From Candidatus Competibacteraceae bacterium (GTDB lineage Bacteria; Pseudomonadota; Gammaproteobacteria; Competibacterales; Competibacteraceae), in NCBI GenBank assembly GCA_012032855.1, contig JAAUQA010000115.1:1-8390 (forward strand): a stretch of DNA of 8,390 nucleotides. Reading direction: 5' to 3'. Numbering within the stretch: the first letter of the stretch is position 1; each line of letters opens with the position of its first letter. The position numbers were made by a program, and so were the translations under genes. Of the stretch, positions 1 through 7,197 are shown piece by piece. The notes beneath the pieces were generated by a model, which saw only the letters and a program-made list of their open reading frames with translations, had not been told where the DNA came from and ran no database searches.

Positions 1-981
1 CCACTGCATTGCCAGATAGGCGCCGCCGCCGACCAGCGACACGAGTATGGTTCCGAGCAACCCGATCATTATCGGCCGTTTCAGAAGAGGCGGTGGGGCT
101 GCAACCGCCTCTTCTGAAAATGTAGACTGCAAACGTCGAGGCGGTTTGGAACGAGCCACTGCCTTAACAGTGTCATCATCGAAAGGTGATCGCCCGAGCT
201 GAATGCGGTTGATCGCGTCGACAATTTGCCCGGCGTTCTGGAAACGGTCGTCAACTTCTTTGGCCAACAACTTGTCCAGCACCGGTTGGAATTTGGCTAA
301 TTCCGGAGATAATACCGGTAGTGGTGCGGTACTGTGCATCACCGCGACCACCATCGGATCTTCCGCTTCGTAGGGCAGCCGCCCGGTCAACATTTTGTAG
401 AATACAATGCCCAAACTATATAAATCGGAGCGGGCATCGATCTCAAAGCCCCGGACTTGTTCCGGGCTCATGTAACGCAAACTGCCCAAAGCAATGCCCG
501 GTGCCGTCAGCTGAGTGCTGCCTTCCATGAATTTGGCGATGCCGAAATCGGTCAACACCGGAGTGCCTTCCCGGCGAAACATGATGTTTAGCGGTTTGAC
601 ATCGCGATGAATAAATCCCTTGGCATGTGCATAGCCCAGCGCGCTGGCCATGGATTTAATGATCTCCAACGTATCGGCCAGGGGTAGGCCTTGGTCGATA
701 CGATCCTCCAGGGTGCCCCCCGCAAGATATTCCATGGATAGATAGTAATAATGCCCGTGGACACCACAGTCGAATATAGTGATAACGTTGGGATGGTTGA
801 GCTGAGCAATAATCCGCCCTTCCTTGAGGAAGCGGGCAGTGAAATTACTATCCGCCGCCAGGGTGGGCGCCACAACTTTCAGGGCAACATGCCGCGATAG
901 CGATTCTTGGGTCGCTAAATAAACCGTGGCCATGCCGCCACGACCAAGTTCTTGCTCGATTTTATAGCCGGGAATTTCCAT
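1..981 (-). CDS. Hanks-type Ser/Thr protein kinase, membrane-anchored (C-terminus beyond window)
   Basis: This is a PknB-like protein kinase that transfers phosphate from ATP to Ser/Thr of proteins. My translation of the minus strand from ATG 981 is open for 327 residues to the window edge. The glycine loop GRGGMATVY lies at 13-21, the ATP lysine in VALK is K35, and a likely helix-C glutamate is E54. The catalytic loop HRDVKPLN is 125-132 (D127, K129, N132), DFG is 145-147 and SPE (for APE) is 172-174. All catalytic residues are present. The kinase domain ends near residue 262. A charged, proline-containing juxtamembrane stretch follows, then a hydrophobic segment at about 303-325, which implies a cytoplasmic kinase with an extracytoplasmic C-terminal part that is not visible here. 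The start is the first ATG ahead of the glycine loop; no good Shine-Dalgarno is seen. It is divergent from a PP2C phosphatase gene, its probable antagonist. The substrate is unknown. Confidence 0.95.
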   Translation of the reverse strand, partial: MEIPGYKIEQELGRGGMATVYLATQESLSRHVALKVVAPTLAADSNFTARFLKEGRIIAQLNHPNVITIFDCGVHGHYYYLSMEYLAGGTLEDRIDQGLPLADTLEIIKSMASALGYAHAKGFIHRDVKPLNIMFRREGTPVLTDFGIAKFMEGSTQLTAPGIALGSLRYMSPEQVRGFEIDARSDLYSLGIVFYKMLTGRLPYEAEDPMVVAVMHSTAPLPVLSPELAKFQPVLDKLLAKEVDDRFQNAGQIVDAINRIQLGRSPFDDDTVKAVARSKPPRRLQSTFSEEAVAAPPPLLKRPIMIGLLGTILVSLVGGGAYLAMQW

Positions 982-1250
982 GCCGATAGTATTTCATTAA
1001 GTGCTCTGATTTGAAACCGTCTCGCATCGTGCCGGTATTGTGATCCGGTCTTTGTCGTTACAGGGATTTCGATGCAAAACTGGGTATACTGTTGGTGGAT
1101 TAAAGAAAACCATCAAGGCATTGCGATTCAATGAATTTAGACGATAAACAGGGGTGTTGTATGCGGAACCGTTGCAATAATATCTGCCAAGTTCAGTGTT
1201 GAGGTTCCCGCTATGCTATTGACCAGTGCAATGCGAAATGAGGGTAATGA
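982..1250. promoter_or_regulatory. Divergent intergenic region of the kinase and phosphatase genes
   Basis: These 269 bases separate the two divergent genes and must hold both promoters unless transcription enters from outside. I see a -10-like TATACT at 1085-1090 reading toward the phosphatase, but no -35 element at a suitable distance, so no promoter is called precisely. A Shine-Dalgarno AGGG at 1241-1244 sits six bases before the phosphatase ATG. No RNA gene or coding region is apparent. Confidence 0.4.
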
Positions 1251-2161
1251 ATGAGCTGGGAATACGGGGCGGGTACGAACGTCGGGCGTGTAAGGCAACA
1301 AAATGAAGATTGCTATCACGCGGACTCAGATGCGGGTCTATGGCTAATCGCCGATGGCATGGGCGGACGTCAGGCCGGGGAAGTGGCTAGCGCTATTATC
1401 ACTGAGTTTATCCCTGTTGCTCTTAAACAGGGGACTTCACTGCCGGAATCTGTGGGACGTTCGCATCAAGCGGTTCTTGCTGAATTGGAAAAGGCCGTGG
1501 CGTTGCTGGTATGGGCAGCACTGCTGTGGTTTTGCAGATGAAGGACGACGATTATGAAATCGCTTGGGTGGGTGATAGTCGTGCGTATCTCTGGAATGGC
1601 GAATTGCATCCGTTAACGCGCGATCATACAGTGGTTCAACGGTTACTAGAAGCTGGCGCTATTGATGCGCAACAAGCGCGCGAGCATCCTCATCGTAGCA
1701 GTCTAATCCAAGCATTAGGTTCTACCGAAATCGCCGGCGTTGAAGTAGAAACAATCAAAGGCACGCTGAGCCATGGTGAACAGATTTTGCTGTGCAGCGA
1801 CGGTTTGACGTCGGAAGTCAGCGATGAGCAAATCGCGGGTATTTTGAATGAACCACTGAATGCTCAAGAAAAAGTTGACCAGTTAATTCAGGCTGCACTG
1901 GACAACGGTGGGAAAGATAATGTCACCGTTTTATTGGTCAGCGCCACATCGGCTCAGCCCTCGGTATCGGACACGATTCCCATGAATCGGGTTCGTACTG
2001 TTGAGCAAACGATACCCATCGACCGTTCCGCGCAACTCACTAATAGTCAAAAACGTTCCAGAGCACAATCCGCCCGCTCAACTTGGCTGTGGGTAGGGTT
2101 CGCACTAGCGGTAACCGTCGGCGCAGTGGTGCTGATGCGCTGGCTTTCGTTGAATTCATAA
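1251..2161 (+). CDS. PP2C-family Ser/Thr protein phosphatase, C-terminally membrane-anchored, frameshifted
   Basis: This is a metal-dependent Ser/Thr phosphatase of the PP2C (Stp1/PrpC) family and the likely antagonist of the adjacent kinase. Residues 1-81 are read in one frame and 82-303 in another. Joined, they give a full 303-residue protein with every family motif: NED at 18-20, ADGMGG at 34-39, GMGST at 87-91, VGDSRAY around D109, CSDGL around D184 and GGKDN with D223. These aspartates form the metal centre in the family. A Ser/Thr/Arg-rich linker (about 232-278) leads to a single membrane helix at 279-299 with a four-residue tail, so the catalytic domain should face the cytoplasm. Classic Stp1 proteins stop near 240 residues, so the anchor is an addition. 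The start at 1251 is supported by AGGG six bases upstream. Read without correction, the first frame stops at 1539-1541 (96 residues), which would destroy the enzyme; the second frame has an ATG at 1511. Confidence 0.9.
1489..1493 (+). other. Frameshift site in the phosphatase gene (A4 run, one base apparently missing)
   Basis: The frame change falls at GG-AAAA-GG. Inserting one A gives a smooth join, LEKGRGVAGMGST, with the PP2C core glycine motif in place. A homopolymer miscall or a genuine one-base deletion explains it. The local heptamer G-GAA-AAG is not a canonical X-XXY-YYZ slippery site, although its A-AAG part could let tRNA-Lys slip. Confidence 0.85.
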
Positions 2162-2202
2162 CACATCCTAAGTGCTTGCGTCATGATTTTGTTGCTATTT
2201 GT

Positions 2203-2234
2203 GCCGCAATGTTGTTAATAAGCAACATCACGGC
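2203..2234. repeat. Imperfect 12-bp inverted repeat behind the phosphatase gene
   Basis: The arms at 2203-2214 and 2223-2234 pair at 10 of 12 positions (mismatches at 2207/2230 and 2208/2229) around the 8-base spacer TTAATAAG. It starts 42 bases after the phosphatase stop. There is no T-tract behind it, so it is not a typical intrinsic terminator; it may be a Rho-associated 3' hairpin or an operator. The rest of 2162-2425 shows no gene. It has a TTGACA at 2342-2347 without a partner -10 element. Confidence 0.6.
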
Positions 2235-2425
2235 ATTGACAAATCAAGCCATTGATGCTAAACGTTTCTCTAATCAGTCCGATGGGTAGAATGCAGGATT
2301 CGATAACCAAGCAATTGCTGCTATCAATACGGTAAGTTGTTTTGACAAAAGACACAAATCGATCAGGCACTGGCACGGGCATTTAAGAGTAGCAATCGTT
2401 TTATTCTTTACTCAGGGGAACGCTA

Positions 2426-3415
2426 ATGAAAAAGATCGCCGCTATTTCAGCCGTTTCATATTTATCGGCTGCTGTTTTGCTTGCCCCTTCGTTGGCATCC
2501 GCAGCTAATTTCGCTTTCCAACCCCGTTTAGAAGGGGGGTTTCTCTATTACGATTTTGAGTCGCAGGCAGGAGCATTTTCTAGTAAGCCACTACAATCCG
2601 ATGGCAGCATACTAACCCAGCAAAATTCTGCTCAGGGCGACTTTCGTTGGAAAGACACCATACCTTTGATCGGTGGTGGATTGACTTTTTTTGTAGACCG
2701 TTTTTTTGCCGATCTCAGCATACAATACGCATTCAGCGGCAGCGCTTCCGATACTCAAAGAAACTCCGCGTTTATCGAAGGTGGGGTTGGAGAATTTTCA
2801 ACGTTCTCATCGCTAGAAAGATCAGATGATGTGGATTTTGATCGAACCGAATATGCTATTTCCTTTGGTTATTCAATAACCGACAACTGGGTTGTTTTTG
2901 CCGGATATAAAAAAGCGGAGACTAATTTTGAGTCAGATTTTAATGCGACTACCCGGACCGATAACATACCAATTCTTGATCCTAACGAAAACATAACAAT
3001 CGCAACAGTAGATGGCGAGTTGGATTATGATGTTGAACAAGATGGTCCTTTCATTGGTTCCTCGTATGGATGGAGAATCAACAAAGGTGCATTTGATGGT
3101 ACTTTTGCGGCAAGTCTTGCTTTAGCCTTCTTGGATTCTGAAATTAAGCAAAAACTCAAGAATCAGAAAGTGAGGTTCGTCTTTCCGGAAGAAAGCGGTC
3201 CGTTACCCTTGGCAAATCAGACAGTTCCCACATTGGAAGGAGATACCGTCGGATTAACCATAGGTTTCACTTGGCGAGGGTTTACTCCCGTGGAAGGACT
3301 TACCTATTCTCTCGGTATTCAAGGATACAATTATGATTTTGATTCCGACGAGACATTAGGTGAATTTACGGAAACCGCTATCACTTTTAAGGCAGGCGTA
3401 GCCTACACCTTTTAA
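2426..3415 (+). CDS. Outer-membrane beta-barrel protein of unknown specificity
   Basis: This 329-residue exported protein probably forms a beta-barrel in the outer membrane. It opens with a classical signal peptide (KK, hydrophobic core, cleavage likely after ASA at about 24-26). The mature part is rich in alternating polar/hydrophobic, aromatic and glycine-containing strands, and I see no cysteine. The last residues (KAGVAYTF) end in phenylalanine, matching the C-terminal signal read by the BAM assembly machinery. Acidic, Asn/Thr-rich stretches, such as the one around residues 165-200, look like extracellular loops. The start is well supported by AGGGGA at 2414-2419, six bases ahead. A terminator follows at 3451-3488, so the gene is probably monocistronic. 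I cannot place it in a named porin family. Size and layout would allow roughly 10-14 strands. The stretch looks more AT-rich than the genes to its right. Substrate or role: unknown. Confidence 0.85.
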   Translation: MKKIAAISAVSYLSAAVLLAPSLASAANFAFQPRLEGGFLYYDFESQAGAFSSKPLQSDGSILTQQNSAQGDFRWKDTIPLIGGGLTFFVDRFFADLSIQYAFSGSASDTQRNSAFIEGGVGEFSTFSSLERSDDVDFDRTEYAISFGYSITDNWVVFAGYKKAETNFESDFNATTRTDNIPILDPNENITIATVDGELDYDVEQDGPFIGSSYGWRINKGAFDGTFAASLALAFLDSEIKQKLKNQKVRFVFPEESGPLPLANQTVPTLEGDTVGLTIGFTWRGFTPVEGLTYSLGIQGYNYDFDSDETLGEFTETAITFKAGVAYTF

Positions 3416-3450
3416 AGGCCACTAAAATAGCGAGCTTGGTTTGCGGTATG

Positions 3451-3488
3451 AAAAAGGCGATTCGACGGTCGATTGAATCGTCTTTTTT
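3451..3488 (+). terminator. Rho-independent terminator of the outer-membrane protein gene
   Basis: AAAAAGGCGATTC at 3451-3463 pairs with GAATCGTCTTTTT at 3475-3487 (one G-U pair) around an 11-base loop, and the right arm runs into six T (3483-3488). It lies 36 bases past the stop of the barrel gene. The A-tract on the left arm could make it work in both directions. Confidence 0.85.
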
Positions 3489-3524
3489 CAATTATGGCTT
3501 TTGCCTACTTAAAGCGAGCCTCAC

Positions 3525-3836
3525 ATGCGTTACCTGATTTTTTCCTTAATATTACTCGCTTCATCTTCGTGGGCTGCGGAAGAGCCCAGAAACTTTTGCA
3601 GCGATACGGAGGTAAACCGGCAATGGGACGAAGCACTTGTTAAATATCCTGAAGATCCCCTGCTACTCAAGTTATCCGCCGTACGTACGGCATTATGCAG
3701 CATGCTTAGTCAGAATAAAATCGACCTGGATACGGCGAGAACCGCGTGGGAAGATGCATTGACTGATGCTCTAGTGGACTGGGCGCGCGATGAACAAAGA
3801 AAACGTGGCCTGCTTCGATTGTTCGGCACGTTTTAA
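3525..3836 (+). CDS. Small exported protein of unknown function with two cysteines
   Basis: I do not recognise this 103-residue protein. It begins with a good signal peptide: R2, a hydrophobic core to about residue 12, then SSSWA with likely cleavage after A17 or A18. The mature protein of about 85 residues looks mostly helical and carries two cysteines, C25 and C58, which could form a disulfide in the periplasm. It has no lipobox, so it is not a lipoprotein. The C-terminus is basic then hydrophobic (RKRGLLRLFGTF). It lies 36 bases after the terminator of the barrel gene and is convergent with the ferredoxin gene. The ribosome-binding site is weak (AAAGCGAG at 3511-3518), and no clear promoter fits the short gap, so it may depend on read-through. 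Coding potential rests on the signal peptide and the sensible mature composition. Confidence 0.75.
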   Translation: MRYLIFSLILLASSSWAAEEPRNFCSDTEVNRQWDEALVKYPEDPLLLKLSAVRTALCSMLSQNKIDLDTARTAWEDALTDALVDWARDEQRKRGLLRLFGTF

Positions 3837-3887
3837 TAGTCTGTACTGAGCATGTCGAATAATAACCAAAGGACTTAAACAGCCTAA

Positions 3888-4761
<874 letters not shown>

Positions 4762-4882
4762 TTATCCCTAACGAACCAACCACGCAACCATATCGCCGCA
4801 AGATGCCCGCCATCGACCAGCTAGATTTGTCTTCTCTCCTGACGGTGAGCGGTTTAGCATGTGCGACAAACATTCACCCCAT

Positions 4883-4917
4883 CTCCCTCTCTATACCAAT
4901 GAACCAAGGAGGGGGAG
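4883..4917 (+). promoter_or_regulatory. Leader hairpin burying a misplaced Shine-Dalgarno-like sequence
   Basis: A pyrimidine arm at 4883-4892 can pair over ten positions (two G-U) with the purine arm at 4908-4917, leaving a 15-base loop. The purine arm and the base before it form AGGAGGGGGAG (4907-4917), a near-ideal anti-16S match. It stands 21 or more bases ahead of the amylase ATG, too far to serve it directly, and there is no ATG, GTG or TTG at the usual distance behind it. It may be a ribosome standby or regulatory element. Confidence 0.4.
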
Positions 4918-4938
4918 CTAAACAAGAGCTGAGACACC

Positions 4939-7122
4939 ATGACCGATTCGAGCGACCTGATTATTTACTTCAAAAAACCAAGCGACTGGCCCGATAGCCT
5001 GCATATTCATTATTGGGACACTCAGCCGGGGCAAAGCGGAACAGATTGGCCCGGTGTTCCCATGACATTGAAAGAAGACGGTTGGTTTGTTTATCGGTTC
5101 AGTGGCGTACAGTCGGCCCGCTTGATATTCAACGACGGCCAATGGCGGCAAACCGGTGATCTGCAACGGAATCGAAGCGGTTGGTATGACATCCAGCTGG
5201 GCTGGTCCGACAGTGAATCAAGTGTTTCATCAACGCCATCATCGACACAAGATCAACAACAAAGCAGTATCCAGCCCACCACGCATACGGCGGACATTTA
5301 CACAGCACCGCCTTCGGGCAAGGACTTCCGTGAGGAAACCATCTATTTCTTACTCACCGCGCGTTTCTACGACGGCGATCCTTCCAATAACTTCTTTTGT
5401 CGCGACCGGCTGAAAATCAATCGCGAAACCGGCGAACCTGAAGACCCACACTGGCGCGGAGATTTCAAAGGACTGATTGAGCGACTGGATTACATCCGTG
5501 ATCTGGGTTTTACTGCCATTTGGATCACCCCGCCGGTCGAGAATCGCAGCGGACTCGACTATCACGGCTATCACGCCTACGACTGGACCCGCATCGATCC
5601 GCGTCTGGAATCGCCGGATGCTACCTATCAGGATCTAATCGACGCAGCACACGAGCGCGGCCTCAAAATTATTCAAGACGTGGTCGTCAACCATTCCTGC
5701 CAGTTCGGTATTCGCGGCAAGGTCCATATCGATCATCTACCGATGAAATACTATGTGCCGCAAGGCTCGGAGCAGGGCCAAGTCAACCACGGTCCCTACC
5801 AAGGCAATCTCGGCAATTACGCTTGGCCGAACCGCGATGACATCGACAATCCGGTCGCGCCCGAATGGTACAAGGAACGCCACGACAAGGACCCGGAAGG
5901 CATAGAGCCGCTGGTCGATCCCCTAACTGGGGAAACCCTGCCCAAGTCCGGTTACAATCCTGGTCGCTTCTTCGGTATCGACGCAAACACCCTCGACCCC
6001 GAATGGTATATGCAAGACGGTTTTATCTGCGGCGGCGACTGGGAAAGTGCAGCGGTGCAACGCAAGCATATCGCCGGTGATTGCATCAACCTTGCTACCG
6101 ACCGGGACAACGTTAAAGATTATCTGATTGGTTCCATCAATCATTATCTCGACATGGGTGTGGACGCACTGCGCATCGACACCGTCAAGCATGTGCCACG
6201 CGATAATCTGTTGGAATACGTCAATGCCTGGAAAGCCCACAAACCGGGACTGTTCGTATTCGGCGAGAATCTGGTCAAGGGCTATGGCTGGGGAGATTTG
6301 GGCGGCGGCGACAACGGCCCGTCCTTCATCCGACCTTGGTGGTATACCCGGTTGGGTCATGATCCGCGCGATCCGAATTCCGGTGGCAATTCCGGTTTTC
6401 CGCAGCTTGATTTCGGCTTGTTTTCAACCTTTCGCGACAACCTGAGCCGGGGTAGTTACGGTGGGGTCAAGACGGTGCTGGACATGGATTGGATTTATGG
6501 GAACGCTACCGAGTTGGTCACCTTCCTGCAGAACCACGATGTCGGCCCGGACAACGATTTCCGGTTCCGCTTCAAGGGCGATCAATGGATGGCGGCGGCG
6601 GCTTACAATTTATTATGGACGGTACGCGGTATTCCCTGCCTGTATTACGGCGAAGAAATCGAATTCATGAAAGGCGCCCCGCAGGACGTGATAGGCAACG
6701 ACGACACCTTGGATAGCACCGGCCGTGCCTATTTCGGCGATTACCTGACCGACGAGCTGATTAGCGAAACGCAAAACCATCCATTGTACAAGCATATCCA
6801 GCGGCTCAATCAAATTCGCCGAAGCATTCCCGCGCTACAAAAGGCACCGATGAGTCATGTCAACGAATGGGGTAGCGGTATCAGCTTCGTGCGTGATTTT
6901 AATAATGGGGAAAGCTATGCGGTAGTCGGGCTGGCCATCGGCGGCGACCAGCAAGCGTCAGTCGGCACTATTCGCAACGGCACTTATCGCGATGCGGTGA
7001 CCGGCCATGAGATCACCGTGGGCGATGGGCATATTTCATTTCATGTGCGCGGCAACTCGGCGGGTATTTATGTGCTGAATGGTCCGGGCAAGATCGGTGA
7101 GGATGGGGTTTATTTGCGGTGA
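4939..7122 (+). CDS. GH13 alpha-amylase with N-terminal CBM26-like starch-binding module, apparently cytoplasmic
   Basis: This 727-residue retaining glycoside hydrolase cleaves alpha-1,4 links in starch or glycogen. Residues 6-89 resemble CBM26, with HYWD at 24-27, WPG at 37-39, and LIFNDGQWRQTGDL at 62-75 carrying the typical FNDG. A Ser/Thr/Gln-rich linker spans about 90-120. The GH13 barrel follows with all conserved regions: DVVVNH at 247-252, GVDALRIDTVKH at 407-418 (nucleophile D414), FGEN with acid/base E443, and FLQNHD with D534. A C-terminal beta domain ends the protein (about 635-727). There is no signal peptide. A stop codon at 4930-4932 lies just upstream in frame, so the N-terminus cannot extend. 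The ribosome-binding site is weak (AAGAG at 4924-4928). An intracellular role on glycogen is inferred; maltodextrin or oligosaccharide cleavage is possible. The AGCS symporter gene starts 75 bases downstream. The GH13 subfamily is not determined. Confidence 0.93.
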   Translation: MTDSSDLIIYFKKPSDWPDSLHIHYWDTQPGQSGTDWPGVPMTLKEDGWFVYRFSGVQSARLIFNDGQWRQTGDLQRNRSGWYDIQLGWSDSESSVSSTPSSTQDQQQSSIQPTTHTADIYTAPPSGKDFREETIYFLLTARFYDGDPSNNFFCRDRLKINRETGEPEDPHWRGDFKGLIERLDYIRDLGFTAIWITPPVENRSGLDYHGYHAYDWTRIDPRLESPDATYQDLIDAAHERGLKIIQDVVVNHSCQFGIRGKVHIDHLPMKYYVPQGSEQGQVNHGPYQGNLGNYAWPNRDDIDNPVAPEWYKERHDKDPEGIEPLVDPLTGETLPKSGYNPGRFFGIDANTLDPEWYMQDGFICGGDWESAAVQRKHIAGDCINLATDRDNVKDYLIGSINHYLDMGVDALRIDTVKHVPRDNLLEYVNAWKAHKPGLFVFGENLVKGYGWGDLGGGDNGPSFIRPWWYTRLGHDPRDPNSGGNSGFPQLDFGLFSTFRDNLSRGSYGGVKTVLDMDWIYGNATELVTFLQNHDVGPDNDFRFRFKGDQWMAAAAYNLLWTVRGIPCLYYGEEIEFMKGAPQDVIGNDDTLDSTGRAYFGDYLTDELISETQNHPLYKHIQRLNQIRRSIPALQKAPMSHVNEWGSGISFVRDFNNGESYAVVGLAIGGDQQASVGTIRNGTYRDAVTGHEITVGDGHISFHVRGNSAGIYVLNGPGKIGEDGVYLR

Positions 7123-7141
7123 TCAAAAAAACGATTAAGCA

Positions 7142-7189
7142 TCTATAGTTGGTAGTCACACTACCTAAAAAAAACCAACCACCTATAGA
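7142..7189 (+). promoter_or_regulatory. Nested hairpins in the amylase-symporter spacer, overlapping the symporter ribosome-binding site
   Basis: TCTATAG at 7142-7148 pairs with CTATAGA at 7183-7189, continued by TTGGT (7149-7153) with ACCAA (7174-7178) across a four-base bulge. Within it GGTAGT (7151-7156) pairs perfectly with ACTACC (7160-7165). The outer and inner stems share GGT (7151-7153), so they compete. The outer stem takes in the first two bases of GAGG (7188-7191), the Shine-Dalgarno six bases ahead of ATG 7198. The A-tract after the inner stem is not a terminator feature. Confidence 0.5.
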
Positions 7190-7197
7190 GGCGAACT

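Noticed and set aside
1052..1090. Sigma-70 promoter with TATACT at 1085-1090
   Set aside because: Candidate -35 hexamers lie 12, 21 or 27 bases upstream, none at the 16-18 bases needed.
1488..1494. Programmed -1 frameshifting in the phosphatase
   Set aside because: G-GAA-AAG is not a canonical slippery heptamer and no stimulatory structure was evident; a homopolymer indel is simpler.
2236..2247. FNR-like box (TTGACAAATCAA)
   Set aside because: The half-sites are two bases too close together for the TTGAT-N4-ATCAA consensus.
2371..2386. Sigma-54-like promoter (TGGCAC at 2371-2376 with TT at 2382-2383) before the barrel gene
   Set aside because: The -24 half is perfect, but the -12 half reads TTTA instead of TTGC, losing the essential GC.
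3837..3887. Bidirectional terminator between the convergent small exported protein and ferredoxin genes
   Set aside because: No stem with adjoining T-tract could be found in this short AT-rich gap.
4803..4997. 64-codon ORF upstream of and overlapping the amylase start, with a faintly lipobox-like LAC
   Set aside because: It is in a different frame, has no ribosome-binding site or recognisable protein features, and LAC is not preceded by the required residues; it is leader sequence.
5923..6360. 145-codon minus-strand ORF inside the amylase gene
   Set aside because: It is antisense to the conserved GH13 catalytic core, which fully explains the sequence; other shorter ORFs within 5156-6813 are shadows of the same kind.
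7151..7174. Intrinsic terminator between amylase and symporter
   Set aside because: The inner hairpin is followed by A, not T, on the plus strand; on the minus strand the T-tract would precede the stem.
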